Counted from the first letter of the stretch, positions 1-19,865 are shown. The stretch: 64,000 nucleotides of DNA from Apium graveolens (GCF_009905375.1 NC_133652.1:123215205-123279204), one strand, 5' to 3'. Numbers and translations: made by a program. Notes: generated from the letters alone by a model not told the origin.

Positions 1-1747
1 ACTCACAATTAATATATACAAATTGACGCAACATTGATACGTTTCATCATTATTATTATGTACTTTATATATATAGTAATGTAAATGTAAAATTTATTTA
101 ACTAAATTATTATTTGTTAAAATCTATCAATTTTGCATGATTACTACACATATATACTGACAAGGAATGAAATAATCCATGACTGCATAATTAATATCGC
201 ATTAATTATACCCGATTTGGGCTACTAGTGAAGCCCATTTTAAAAGGGGCCCAAAACTCTGAATTAATTAATCACAATATTAATTAATTTCGTGATTAAT
301 TAATATGGGTAAAATCAGCTGATGAATAGAAACCAAATAAGAATACAATTCTTTGGAGATTGGCCTCCAAGAAACCTCATGGACAAAGAGTCAATTTCCT
401 GCATTCTAGGACTCGAAATTCCACTTTAAATCTGAAACTTGTCCACCAAGTCTCCTAACCCTAATCCAATTCAAAGCATCTCATGCCTATATAAGGGGCT
501 TCACCCTACAAATCAGAACTACATTTTTTGACTTTATCCTTAGCATACAGCAAGGTACATAGGCATCCTGTAAATGCCGATTGAGTCACGAAACACGAGA
601 GCAGTCAAATAGAGTCTTGAAGCTCACGAACCCTAGCATTAAATACACTCTAGTCTTTTACCCATAACATATACATATTTATACATATATAGATATACAC
701 ACACACATATACACACACACACGTGTATGCGTACTTATTTGAATCAGACTAGGGTTCAAAAGCAAATACTCGAATTAAATACTCGGTCGAGCTACTAATA
801 TTAACTCATCAATCACATTTTTGACACACAAAATAATTTTAATCGCAATTCTAATACATACACATAAAATAATTTCAAAAAATTAACGAATTTTACATAT
901 TTTCATGTTCGTGCATAATTTAATAGTATTTATTTCATATTTATTCTCTCAATTAACGCATCATTAATATGTATACTTTTAAATCTCACTAAAATATCAA
1001 AATTACTTATTTTGATTTAGATTTATGTTTGAGCAGTAGATCTATATATACATATATTTTGTCAATAATAATAATAATAATATATTATCTAATAACTATA
1101 CGTGAGACAAATATCAAAAAATAATCTAATTTAAATTTAGTACTTTTTGATATTTCAATGAAATTTAAAATTCTAAATATTAACATTTTTAATTCACTTA
1201 TTTATATTATTAATTTGATAAATAATAATGTATGAGTTAGATTTCAACTGAAAAAAATTATGTATCGAGCATACATATGTGCATTGAACTATTTATGCCC
1301 CTAATTAGATAAGTTATATATATTATTGTCATACTTTAACTGTTACATTTTTATGATACATATAATTCAAATTCAGACAAAGATTAAGGAACTTTTATGT
1401 ATATAAGTACAATACAAACTTGTATTGACATTTGACACTAAGTGTTATATGACTGATTAGTCACAGTTTTAACACAACAAATACACGAAATATATTTTTG
1501 TATCACATTTCTGACATACAAACAAATAAAATAGTTATGAATAAATTAATATTTAATACAAATTTAGAGAATGCTTCTGCATCACACTGGCTAAAGCTTG
1601 TGTTATGTATAAATAATCGACCTTCAAAATATCTTGTTATTATTTTCTCTATCATCCACAGTAAGTTATGTACCATTCTATTTTTCAAATGTTGTTTTAT
1701 TTAAAATATATGGTAGAAAATGAACACAGACACACGTACAATTTTTG
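1..1747. other. AT-rich intergenic DNA, no gene recognised
   Basis: No reading frame longer than about 70 codons and no recognisable domain is present. A TATA-like CTATATAAGG lies at 488-497, followed by a GC-richer stretch to about 660, which would fit the promoter and transcribed start of an old LTR or a lost gene. A CA/TA microsatellite lies at about 690-725. No second LTR copy, primer site or terminal repeat was found, so the origin stays open. Confidence 0.5.
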
Positions 1748-2008
1748 GCTTATAGCTTTAATTAAACATCTGATCATACTGGTTTATATTGGTGTTTGGA
1801 TGCAGACTTACACATCATGACTTGAAAGAATGGTGTCGACTAAAGTATATAATCTTAGAAATATTTTTGTATCAAATGCTTATAGCCTTAATTAAATATA
1901 TGATCATATTGGTTTATATTGGTGTTTGAATGCGGCCTTACACGTCAAAATTTGAAAGAATGGTATCGACTAAAGTAGATGATCTTAGTAATGTTTTTGT
2001 ATCATATT
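1748..2008. repeat. Two-copy tandem duplication, period 130 bp
   Basis: The segment beginning GCTTATAGCTTTAATTAAA at 1748 recurs at 1878 as GCTTATAGCCTTAATTAAA. Both copies continue through a shared GGTTTATATTGGTGTTTG block and a GAATGGT-TCGACTAAAGTA block. The copies have diverged at scattered positions. No coding potential is seen. Confidence 0.8.
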
Positions 2009-2130
2009 CAAATGAAACCAGAAGGAGCCTGACATGTTCAAAACTATGTATTTATTAATATTGAACGAGCGATGTGAAAAGTTACTAAGGTCAATAATAA
2101 AAATTAAATAACAATAAAACACAAAGTTAT

Positions 2131-2350
2131 TAAGGTCCGCAAGGGCTGACTCAGTTGGTTAAAGAGGGGATAACTATCCTTTTGGTCACAAGTTTGAATC
2201 CTACGGGAGGAGAATTTATGATTATGCCTTCTGAGCCATAGTATGTCGCTTAAATGCGGTTTATCTTGGTTCACGTGGTTTGCATACTATTGCGTGAGCC
2301 CGTGGGGTTTACCCAGTGCGCACTCGAAGGGTTCCCTATGATAAAAAAAA
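2131..2350 (+). mobile_element. tRNA-derived SINE, copy 1
   Basis: An A-box-like GGCTGACTCAGTTGG at 2144-2158 and a B-box-like GTTTGAATCC near 2191-2200 are spaced as in a tRNA-type pol III promoter. The tRNA-like head is followed by an unrelated body containing CACGTGGTTTGCA and TATTGCGTGAGCCCGT, and the copy ends in an A-run near 2341-2350. The same order recurs at 2766-2986, which supports a dispersed SINE family. No clear target-site duplication was identified. Confidence 0.7.
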
Positions 2351-2440
2351 CTACTATATTCTACGGTATCTCAAACAACCACAAAGTTCCATATGATAAG
2401 AAACTACTATATTATACAGTATCTCAAACAACCACAAACA
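2338..2440. repeat. Short tandem duplication, period about 55 bp
   Basis: ATGATAAAAAAAACTACTAT at 2338 and ATGATAAGAAACTACTATAT at 2393 each lead into GTATCTCAAACAACCACAAA. The first copy starts in the A-rich tail of the SINE at 2131-2350, so the duplication may have arisen at the insertion site. Confidence 0.65.
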
Positions 2441-2765
2441 CTTTTAAAACAACTCCATGTATCACCCTTAACATTGAACAATAATAAATACCACAACAAT
2501 ATCTACAATTATTCCCATGGAACGCCATTATCATTGGACAACAAGAAATACCATTTTAGACCTCTATTGTTTTAACTCAATGTCAAATTTCCAGGAACAC
2601 GTTCAACACAAATATCACCACACCCCAAAATAATTCATATACACAAACAAATATGTCATCAATCCACCGGAAAATGACATGCATATATTGTCAATAATTG
2701 CGATTAAAACAAATACTCATAACAACATTGCAATTAATACTCATGTTCATATACACAAACAAATA

Positions 2766-2986
2766 TGGTTGACTCAGTTGGTTAAAAAAGGGATAACTAT
2801 CCTCTTGGTCACAGGTTCGAATCCCACCGGAGGAGAATTTATGATTATATGTCCTGAGTCAGAGCCTGTCGTTTAAATGCGATTTGACTTGATTCACGTG
2901 GTTTGCAGGTTATTGCGTGAGCCCGTAGGTTTTACCCAGTATGCACCCGAAGGGTAACGACTGCGGTTTATCTACGATAAAAAAAT
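2766..2986 (+). mobile_element. tRNA-derived SINE, copy 2
   Basis: The A-box region GGTTGACTCAGTTGGTTAA begins at 2767 and a canonical B box GGTTCGAATCC lies at 2814-2824. The body matches copy 1 through the GGAGGAGAATTTATGATTAT and CGTGAGCCCGT blocks and ends in GATAAAAAAA near 2978-2986. This copy has the better B box, but the head does not fold as a complete tRNA and carries a long non-tRNA body, so it is not called as a tRNA gene. Confidence 0.72.
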
Positions 2987-3531
2987 ATATTATTTATCCA
3001 TTAGACAATAATATAAATATACCATTAACAACAAATTGAAATTCAGGCAATATAAAATATACCCCGTACATACCGCTAATATATAGATAAAAAAACTTAA
3101 TCATTATTTCGGGAGGAGGATATGCTGGACTCCCCATTTGACGTCCAATTTTACTCATATTTATCGTCTAGAATATCTAGACATTTCCTCGAAAATGCCT
3201 TTTACAAAGAAAATTGCCAAATCTCGCTATATTTAATAATCTTTTTACAAAAAGTCAGAAAACCGGGAAAAAGTTTCGAAACTTATCCATATAAATTTCC
3301 TTTTTCATCGAACGTTAGAACATATAATCATGTCTCAACCCAAAAATAGGATACACAGTCGGCGAAACAGGTAAAATGACAAGTAATACTTGTAAGCACT
3401 TCTACCATTTTTGTTACATGAACTTGACTTATTTTACAAGCACTTGTTGTAGTAATTGTAATAAATCTATCTATACACACAATAATTTCATGTCGTTTAA
3501 ACTTCGTTTGATTCATGAATAATGACCGTGT
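2987..3531. other. Non-coding DNA upstream of the BSK gene
   Basis: AT-rich sequence with no supported gene. It lies immediately upstream of the TATA-like box at 3532 and probably includes the BSK promoter. No cis-element could be assigned with confidence. Confidence 0.4.
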
Positions 3532-3541
3532 CTATATATAA
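3532..3541 (+). promoter_or_regulatory. Candidate TATA box of the BSK gene
   Basis: CTATATATAA lies in a locally less AT-rich setting about 730 bp upstream of the BSK start codon. That distance would normally be long, but a good splice donor (TCTGTAAGT at 3595-3603) follows. It suggests a 5' UTR intron that brings a short leader next to the ATG. Confidence 0.4.
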
Positions 3542-3569
3542 AGCCTGTTAATTATTTGTTGACTGTGTC

Positions 3570-4263
3570 AAGATATTTGAACAAGTTTAGTGGTCTGTAA
3601 GTATAATCTTATGTTTTTTTTTATGTTTATGTAAATTGTTTATGCTGGTTGTGATTTTGTTTAGTTGACTATAGGGTTGATTTGGAGCTGACTTGGTAAT
3701 GCTATATGTAAAAATTCAATTTTTAGATCATTTTTGTTTGTAATTTGTGGTTTAGTTTAATTTGAGTTAGAACGTGCTTGAGTTGTTCCTGTTTGTAATT
3801 AGATATTTTTTTGTTCATGGGTAAGAATTTAGTGTTTGTTGTACTGTAGTAGAAATTGATGTTAGTGTGTGCATATGTAGCTGTCTTTAAATGTTCATCT
3901 ATGTTAGTGTGAGGTTTGCAAATTGAGGGGGACTTTCTTTATTGTAGTGTAATGGCTTGTCTTTAATGTTTGTATAATTGTATGTCATTGTTTAAGCATT
4001 GAATATTCGAATGTTGAGTTTTAATTAATTAGGTGCTGTTTATATCGTTTTATATTAGGGAAGCATGTATGAAGATGATGGTTGATTTGATATTTGTTTT
4101 GCGGTTGTTGTAGGGTATATATTAGGTTAAAAGTATAATTTGGTTTGGTCTATAAACCGAAAGATATTTACACGTGGCACGTAGTGTTGGAGGAACCCTA
4201 GAGCCAAGAGTCGGGAGTTTTGTGATTTGTTGACGTAAAAATTAATTGTCTTTTTTCGTAAAG
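3570..4263 (+). other. Probable BSK 5' leader with a UTR intron
   Basis: A consensus donor GTAAGT at 3597 is followed by T-rich sequence and a candidate acceptor TTGTTGTAG ending at 4113. The putative second leader exon (4114-4263) contains a G-box CACGTG at 4171-4176 and an AACCCTAG telobox-like motif near 4194. The splice pair is inferred; RNA reads would settle it. No upstream gene occupies this stretch. Confidence 0.35.
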
Positions 4264-11610
<7,347 letters not shown>

Positions 11611-12458
11611 AAGAAAGCCGAATATCTATAGTTTCTCTCTCCATCTCAGATTATCATATTTGGTTTTGTTTTCTTGGAGCATTCTCTTGCGGCTTAGTGG
11701 ATGAGTTGGTTCCGGTCGGTATTTGGGTTTCTGGATATTGTCAGCTGTGGCACAATCGTCCTTTGCAGTGTAACTAGACAGTTATACAGTCTCTAGTAAC
11801 TAGTGTACGTACATATTACTTGTTCATCAGTATTATTGTCATCAGTACATATAAAAAGGTAGTTGTAAAATAAAATTTCCTATGTATATATACTTAAAAG
11901 TGAATAATGCCGCCTTGATAAAAACTTGTTGCACTTTTAATATTTTTTGATGATCTGGTACATTTTACATTATAATTTGATTTACTATTTTTGTTAAGTA
12001 TTTATATTCTAAAGAAAGACTTTACTAGCATCATAAAGCTTTCTTGATATGACCTTAGACTTGACCTTTCTAATTGTTACTCATTAGAGTTTCAGGAAAC
12101 AAAGTTCCCCTTTCTTTCCTACGATTAGAACCAGGCAACTGATTATAATTATTCAGCATTTTTTTTTACAAATATGACTTATAACCGAGTATCTGTTCTA
12201 TACAATTTTCTGGTGAGCCGGAGTCAAATTGTGAAAGGCAGAACAGAGAATGAGCTCTTAACTACTTGGGCTTACCAATCGTACTCATTATGTAGTGTTT
12301 AAAATTGACAAATTTATAAATTTTATGAAATAATGACAATAAATACAACTTGAAAGGAAAATACCAAGATGAAAGAGGAACATGCTTCACAGAACATACA
12401 AAGAGATGAATGATGATGATGGTGATGATGATGAGCATGCATCACATTACTTGGTTCT
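11611..12458. other. Intergenic region between convergent BSK and tubulin genes
   Basis: 848 bp separate two stop codons on opposite strands, so this stretch must hold both 3' UTRs and polyadenylation signals. A GAT-type trinucleotide run lies at about 12410-12434, just beyond the tubulin stop. No other reading frame is credible. Confidence 0.6.
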
Positions 12459-14226
12459 TCAGTCCTCGTCCTCGATCACCTCCTCTTCGTACTCTTCTTC
12501 TAGATCCTCATTAGCGACAGCCTCCTGATACTGTTGATACTCCGAAACCAAGTCGTTCATGTTACTTTCAGCCTCAGTAAACTCCATTTCATCCATTCCT
12601 TCCCCAGTATACCAATGCAAAAACGCCTTTCTTCTAAACATAGCCGTGAACTGCTCCGAAACACGCCTAAACATCTCTTGTATCGAAGTCGAATTTCCCA
12701 TAAACGTGGAAGACATAGCCAACCCTGTTGGAGGAATGTCACAGACACTTGACTTCACATTGTTAGGAATCCACTCGACGAAGTAGGAGGAGTTCTTGTT
12801 TTGTACATTGATCATTTGTTCATCAACTTCTTTAGTACTCATTGTGCCTCGGAACATAGCGGAAGCAGTGAGGTAACGACCGTGACGTGGATCAGCGGCG
12901 CACATCATGTTCTTAGAGTCCCACATTTGTTGAGTGAGTTCAGGGATTGTGAGGGAACGGTATTGTTGAGATCCACGGGAGGTCAGAGGTGCAAAACCAA
13001 CCATGAAAAAGTGGAGACGAGGAAAGGGGATCAAATTCACGGCAAGCTTTCGCAGATCGGAGTTGAGCTGCCCGGGGAAACGGAGGCAGCATGTTACACC
13101 ACTCATAGTTGTGGAGATCAAGTGGTTCAAATCACCAACTGCACGCACGGATTCATACCATAGTGATATTAGCACTCTGTTTTACCAATATTAAACTTCA
13201 AAGTCTCTAGCTCTGTATCCAATCGACAATCTTAATGTCATAATAATAATATATATATTTTTAATATAGTCATTAGATCTTTTTTTTTGAAAAAATCTCC
13301 ATTGCAGAAGGCTATCTGACAATAAACTTAACTAATTGATGCACAAAAGAAAGCAAATACATGATGCAATATCATATAGAGCAAATACATGATGCGAGAA
13401 CTTACAGCTGGGATTAGTGAGCTTGAGTGTACGAAAACAGATATCATATAGAGCTTCGTTATCAAGCACCATACATTCATCAGCATTTTCAACCAGTTGG
13501 TGAACTGATAGGGTGGCATTGTAAGGTTCAACAACTGTATCAGACACTTTCGGAGAAGGGAACACCGAGAATGTCAGCATCATCCGATCCGGATATTCTT
13601 CTCTGATCTTAGATATCAGTAGCGTTCCCATGCCCGATCCAGTACCTCCTCCCAACGAATGACATACTTGAAAACCTGCACTACACATTTAACTTAAGCT
13701 TGCATCTGAAATATCTATCATTTTTTCACCGAAACAACATCACTTTTTCTAATAGCACGACTATTTTTTAACAGCAACACCAAACAGAGCCATAGATATA
13801 TGAATAGGACATACTATGTAGTCAAGTTGTACCTTGCAGACAATCACAATTTTCAGCCTCTTTGCGGACAACATCAAGAACAGAATCAACAAGCTCAGCT
13901 CCTTCAGTGTAATGACCCTTGGCCCAGTTGTTACCAGCACCATTTTGTCCGAAAATAAAGTTATCAGGCCTGAAAATATTGCCATAAGGGCCAGTCCTCA
14001 AACTATCCATAGTTCCAGGCTCAAGATCCACCAGCACTGCTCTTGGAACATACCTCCCACCACTAGCCTCATTGTAGTACACATTGATCCTCTCTAGCTG
14101 AACACGGGACTCTCCGTGGTAGTTTCCATCGGCGTCGATGCCATGCTCGTCGCATACTACTTCCCAGAATTTTCCTCCGATCTGGTTCCCGCATTGGCCT
14201 GCTTGAATGTGAAGAATTTCTCTCAT
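12459..14226 (-). CDS. TUB: Beta-tubulin, three exons, 447 aa
   Basis: Coding exons on the minus strand are 14226-13833, 13675-13406 and 13138-12459, with GT-AG introns at the two positions usual for plant beta-tubulins. Exon lengths sum to 1344 nt, an intact 447-codon frame plus stop. The protein starts MREILHIQ; the MREI tetrapeptide is the known signal for co-translational autoregulation of beta-tubulin mRNA. The GTP-binding T4 loop GGGTGSG is at residues 140-146, and the C-terminus is a strongly acidic tail ending EVIEDED, typical of the isotype-variable tail that binds microtubule-associated proteins. The product forms the alpha/beta heterodimer that polymerises into microtubules in the cytoplasm. 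Which plant TUB isotype it is cannot be fixed from the sequence alone. Nothing is damaged. Confidence 0.97.
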
Positions 14227-14493
14227 TTTTCAGAAAAAAAAATGTTACAGTTTTTTTTTAAATTTTTTGTTTTTTGATGGAGAATGTATACAAGGGCAGT
14301 GAAGAATAAATGAAGATGTGTTTTTGTAGTTTTTCACAGGGGATGGGATTTGAGGGTGACACTGATTTTTTTTTCTTTGCTAATAAATAAATTAAATTAT
14401 GGAGGAGAGATGATAAATTTAATAATTCCACGTGGATGTGTTTTTCGTGGGTCATTGTCATGCCCACCGGAAGTTATGAGCTGAGGTGGACAT
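14227..14493 (-). promoter_or_regulatory. Tubulin upstream region
   Basis: About 270 bp lie between the tubulin start codon and the TIR element. The leader next to the ATG is A/T-homopolymer-rich, and a palindromic CCACGTGG (G-box) sits at 14428-14435. No convincing TATA box was singled out. The TIR element immediately upstream limits the native promoter or has become part of it. Confidence 0.4.
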
Positions 14494-15229
14494 AGGGATG
14501 GATATATAGATGCACAAAAGACCCACGTGGCCGGATTTTGATCGGGCCTTAAAATGTCCGTGCTTTAACTAAGCCGGGCTTTTCGGGTTTTGACCGGGCC
14601 GGGCCGAGCCGGGTTTTTCGAAAATGTTAGAGCTCGTTTGGGCCTTCGAGGCGGACCTCATCGGGTTTTTTCGGGCCGGATCGGATCGGGCCAGATTTTT
14701 TTTCTAATTTAAATTGGATCGAGTTTTATTAGAGATTCTGAAGATTACATATGTTAGTAACTAGATCATCGTAAAGATGTATTAGTTTGCATAGAATATT
14801 TTATAAAAACATTATTTTGTTGAAAATATTTAAGTTCGGCAAAAAATAAACATGTTTATAAAATAATATGTTTTATCAATATTATCCAAATATATATATC
14901 GTGTACTTACTATATCTTCTTTCATTAATTCTCAAATAATGTATATAGATAATATTATTAATCACGAATATGTAAATATGTATGTGTTTAAAGTATTATT
15001 TATATTTATAGTAAATGTAAATTCATAAATATATAAGAAAATATATTAGAATAATCAAATTTTAACTGGGCTTTTCGGGTTTTTAATCGGCCCGGGCCGA
15101 AGCCAAAGCCCTGGCTTTGCCCAAAAAATATAGGGCCCGTCGAGGCCTTAAGCCCGGGTCGGACTTGATCGAGTTTTGACCGGATCAGGCCGAGCCAAAT
15201 TTTCGGGCCCGAGCTTTTTGTGCATCTTT
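14494..15229. mobile_element. Non-autonomous TIR DNA element with GC-rich ends
   Basis: AGATGCACAAAA near 14508 is inverted as TTTTGTGCATCT near 15217-15228. Inside both ends lie long GGGCC/CGGGTT-rich blocks (about 14540-14700 and 15065-15215) that are roughly inverse to each other, enclosing a very AT-rich core. The 10-mer AGGTGGACAT occurs at 14484-14493 and again at 15230-15239, a plausible target-site duplication of Mutator size, although the left end then carries about 14 extra bases before the TIR. No transposase is encoded. Confidence 0.6.
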
Positions 15230-15296
15230 AGGTGGACATGAAGATAGAGGGTATTGACCTGAATGACACTGTTTGAGAAATAAATGTCTTGGATGG

Positions 15297-15425
15297 TGTT
15301 GTGCAAGACATGCCTGTATCATAACAAGACTAATTCAAGTTGACAGCCCTAAGAATTAGTTGTATGATAATCTAAATTTGTATTTTGTACGGTATTATTT
15401 GAGGCTGTAAAAATGTCAAAGATCA
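15297..15425 (+). mobile_element. Element A (Copia): left fragment of its 5' LTR
   Basis: This piece ends in GATCA, which is duplicated at 34959-34963 on the far side of element B, so it was once continuous with the LTR sequence from 34959 to 36208. The true LTR start is uncertain; TGTTGTGCAAG at 15297 and TGACAGCCC near 15336 are candidates. Confidence 0.5.
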
Positions 15426-15849
15426 TGTTAGGTCACACAACACTGTAGAAGGGGGTTGAATACAGTGCAGAATACAATCAAATCGATTTCGAACACAAAT
15501 AATAGTAAATAGATATATTCGATATAATAAACTCTGTTACAATGAAACTGTTCTCTCTCAGTGATGAACAAATATCACGAGAGCTGCTAGGTTACAATGT
15601 ATGATCTTCTCGATAATGATAACACATATAGTGTAAACCTATGTCTGTGTTTATATAGTACACAGTTACAAGATAACCTCTAATTGATATGGAATATAAT
15701 TCTGTCTCCTAAAATATATCAATCAGATTTCTTATACAATTCTTTAAGTCCTCTAACTCTTTCCATGTATATCTTCTTTTGTATTAGTCTCGATCTTCTA
15801 TCCTGTAAATCAGCTTCCTTCCTTAACTGTTAGTCCTCTCGTACTTAAG
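15426..15849 (-). repeat. Element B 3' LTR, interrupted after 424 bp
   Basis: This matches the LTRs at 34535-34958 and 49856-50451 from TGTTAGGTCACAC onward. The match stops at GTACTTAAG, where F begins with TGTAATAACTC at 15850. The matching D copy continues past this point, which shows that an insertion caused the break. Confidence 0.85.
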
Positions 15850-18192
15850 TGTAATAACTCGAATTTTTGAGACCTTGTAAAACTTAATCAATAGTAACCC
15901 TGACGGACGGGAAAAAATTTTGAGCCCACACTATGTAGTGCATGAGAAAATGAGTTTCAGAGTTGATATTATGATTATACGTACCAAATGAGTGTATGTA
16001 AACGCTATTAGTTTTCGAAGAAAACGAACTTTGAAAAATGACCGTATTTACGACTCATCGAGGATTACGGGAATCACAATATAATTACAAGATTAAAACC
16101 CCATGGATTTATATTCAAGTATGATAATACAAAATATAAGGAATAAATACGAAAGGAATTACGTCGCGAACCATTTACGAGTAAGTATTACGAAAACACT
16201 TAAGCGACCGAGCGAACGCGTAAACGATCATATTCCCTCAACTTAGGATGATCAAGCAAGCTAGCCAAATAGTGTGCTAAGGAAGCTAGCACATGTAGTT
16301 TAACTTGTAAACTAGCAAGCTACTTGGATTTGTCCCCAAGATTTGCAACAAGAATAAAATCCTAGGATACAAACTAGGAGAATATCAAATCAATATAAGA
16401 TATCACCAATCCCATTTCCTAGAAACAACCAAGGAAGCAAGCATAAAAACCCTCCTTCTCTCCCCACTTGTTCCATTCGGCTATTTCACGAAAAGGGAGG
16501 AATTCAAAATTAAAATTCTTTCATCTCATTAATTCTCAAGCTTCCTAACAACCAAACTAAGGTAAAAAAATTCTTTCATCTCTTTTTATCAAGGTTTGAT
16601 GGGTGAAATAAAATCAAGAAAGTTACTAGTAAATAGTATGAATAGTAACTCTTCTTTGGTTTCTTGATTTCAATGGTGGTTTTGGGTTCCAAAAATCATA
16701 CCAAGCACTTCCAAGACTCCACCATCCTCAAGAATACATCTCAAGCTTTCAAGAAAGGTAAAAATCTTTGGCCCAACTTTAGTTAAGATTCATTTTCAAG
16801 ATCCATTTAGTATGTAGATGTAAACCTAGTTTTAGAAGTGGTATTGTTGAAATCTTGATGTTTAGTTAAGTAGATGTGAGGTTGATGGTTGTTGCCTCAA
16901 GAACATGATGTTATTGAGAGGAGTTTGTATTTTGATGATGAAATGATTATTGTTGGTGGTTGTGTTAAGGGTTAGGGCGTAAACGAAACCCCGATCGTAA
17001 ACGTAACCCCGTTAAAACCAATGAATCGTAACTTTAATTTTCGGCAGAAAGTCCCGGAGTTTTAAACTGTAGTTTCTTGAAAAATAACCCTTGATTATGA
17101 TAGACAATGTTATAAGGATCGTTTAGGTGCTTGATCGCTTGATTCCGATTTATGGATCAAAAGTTATGGCTGTTTTACTAAAAGTGATTTACGCGACAAA
17201 AACTGCTACGAATTACGAATTTTGAAAATATAAAGGATCGACTTAAAAGTATTCATAAATCATGAAATTCTTACAGAGAGTAACATATTGAGTTTCTTAA
17301 CTGAAATAAAAATTTCAAGTAAAAATAATGATTTTTAAATTTTATATAAATATCGGAGCCGAGACCGCGCGAGTAGAAACCGTAGAATCCATAAGCAGAG
17401 CCGACGACGATAATGAAAATGAACCTAAGATACTTAGAGAAATGAAGCGACCATGATGTGAATAAGGACTTAAAGGAATAATAAGGGTAGTACAAGTTGA
17501 GCGGGTGCATAATAAGTAGCGCATGAATGCGAGTCGTCATAAATTAGAACGAGACCTAACGAATTGTGTTTATGATTAATAGATTTCCGAGCGGAACCTA
17601 GAGCATCCTCCAGCTCGAGATACCCAGGCAAGTTCACGAACCCAACTCCATTTACTGCTGTGTTGTGAAAGGATTGTTTTATTATCATTGCATAAGTACC
17701 ATGTTTGCCATAATACGTAGTTATTGAATTTTGCATGATATAGCAATGTTGTACGATAAGTATATATCGTGAAATGTTTAATTCCGCTATAAGCGTAACG
17801 TATTATAATAAGACCGAGAGTCGGTCGGGATTTCAAGATAAAAACCCGGGAATCATTCCGGTGATATTATAGGACGATTACAAGTCCATAATAGTACGTT
17901 TTAAAGGGACTCAACGTCCACTTACGAAACATTAAAATACCTCAAACTTTTATTAAAACGACTTCCCAACGATCATATTCCCTCAACTATATTTTATTGT
18001 TCGAATAATAAATATTGTATACCTATTCCTTTATTATGGGAGAAGTATACTCCAACGATTATTTATTTCAAACCCGATTAAACATTAAAGATTATTAATT
18101 TCATAGACATAAACTAGTTGAGGAATATTATTTTAAATATTCTTTTACAAGAGTAAACTCAATCGAGGTTTAATTATTTATCGATTATCATT
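15850..18192 (+). repeat. Element F 5' LTR, left part
   Basis: This aligns with the 3' LTR copy at 33485-34006 over its first 450 bp. The exception is about 70 bp present only in the 3' copy (about 33866-33937). It ends at TCATT, the target duplicated by element G. Short open frames on the minus strand here (17270-17840) have no homology I recognise and are chance ORFs. Confidence 0.8.
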
Positions 18193-19864
18193 TGAAAGGA
18201 ATATGTCCTAAGTTCAATCATGTATAAGGATTTTGGAATAACTTTTATGTAATCTGTTTTGATTTCATTGATATTAATAAAAGACTTGTTTTGTTTTTAT
18301 TACGGGCTTTATCTATTTAAGTGTTTAAATAAGATATACCATAGTTTAGAGTAAAGCTTTTTATGGATTATGATGAGATCATAATAGTGAGACCTAAAAA
18401 GATGATAACTCTAAATTTAAATAGTTCCTGGTCATAGGATTACTAACTGGTAATTAATAATCCGCAAAGATCGGTACATACTATGCTTGCTTCATTATGA
18501 AGGATGTCTGTTCTCATAGACATTTGTGTGGTGACACTATAGCTAGTATGTAGGTGCTTATTATAGAATAAGTTCACTGAACATGACTCGCACAGCTGAA
18601 CAACTGATGGAGTTCACTCACGTGTCAGCAGTTGTTCACATAGTGATAGTTGTACAAGTATCCTTAGACTTGAGGTCATCATAGTCATCTTGTGTACACT
18701 GAACTATGCTTTGGTTTAGTTCTTAGTCTCCAGGGACAATTATTAGGGCTCTTCTGGGTATAGGAATTTGTACACGAAGATAGTGTATGATCAATAAAGG
18801 ATCTACCCCTTTCAGTGAAGGAAGTGAATGTTCAAGGCTGATCCACTTATGCTAGTTCAGGAATCTCTGGCCAGAGTGAATGAAATTAGAAAGGAGTTTC
18901 TAATTTGCATAGAACTACGCATAGTAAATGGTAAGCAAGTGATTGAATTAGATAGGCTTGACACGAGATCCATGCCTTGTATTTAATCGGAATATTGTAG
19001 GGTAGAAGGAGTTTATTGTACGGTAACTATTCACTGACAGGTTCTTGGTATTCTAAGCAGTGAATTCATATTATCCGGATAGTCGCGATATGTTGAGAAG
19101 CATCACTCACGATATAGAATAAATGTGATTAATTAATTAATCATATTTAATAAATTAGAGAATTTATATAAATAATGATAAAATAGTTTTATTATTATTT
19201 ATTTCTACTACCGGCTTAATATTGAACCTACAGGGTCACACCATAAAAAGAGAATGATTTAATGGTGGAGGAATTAATTAATAATGGCTAAATAATTATT
19301 TATTTGTGAAATAAATAATTAATTGACAAATTTAATAATTGATTAAATGAGATTTAATTGATTATAAATTAATTAAGAAAAGTTCTTAATATTATTAATT
19401 AAAGGATTTAATTTTTGGAAATTAAATCAAGAGAGAGAATTATTTCTAAAGTGTTTAGAAAAAGGATTAATGATTAAAAGGTGTTTTAATTATTAATGAG
19501 AATAATAAATGGGATAATAATAATAATATTTATGGGAAAATTTCAGCTGAAAATTTTGCCTATAAATACACTATTATAAACCCTATTTTATTCCAACCCA
19601 CATCGAACCCGAAAACCCAAAAAGTTTGGAAAACCCAATTCTCCCACCTCCTTCCTCCTCCTTAACATCGTTTTCTTGGTGGATACCGGTGGAGTGCTTC
19701 ACACTTGAGGAGCAACTGCTAAGGATCTCTGATCGTTGTCTCCGAATTATTTTAAAGGTTAGATTCGATCCCTCAAATTTTTATTCACGATTTATATGCT
19801 TTTATTTGGATTTTGTATGTGTAAAAGTGTTTTGCCATGCCCCCGCTGCGTTAAAAATCCAACA
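18193..19864 (+). repeat. Element G 5' LTR
   Basis: It begins TGAAAGGAATATG and ends AAAATCCAACA directly before the primer-binding site. A TATA-like CCTATAAATACAC is at about 19559-19571, which would place the transcript start near 19600. The copy at 24520-26192 is nearly identical. Confidence 0.93.
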
Positions 19865-19865
19865 T

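Noticed and set aside
2144..2201. tRNA-like A and B boxes as a tRNA gene
   Set aside because: The head lacks a full cloverleaf, continues into a non-tRNA body and is repeated at 2766, so it is a SINE.
12534..13194. Plus-strand frames of 63-120 codons opposite the tubulin gene
   Set aside because: They are antisense shadows of the strongly conserved beta-tubulin exon 3.
17270..17836. Overlapping minus-strand frames of 60-89 codons
   Set aside because: They lie inside the long F LTR, have no recognisable motif and are not matched by any coding pattern.
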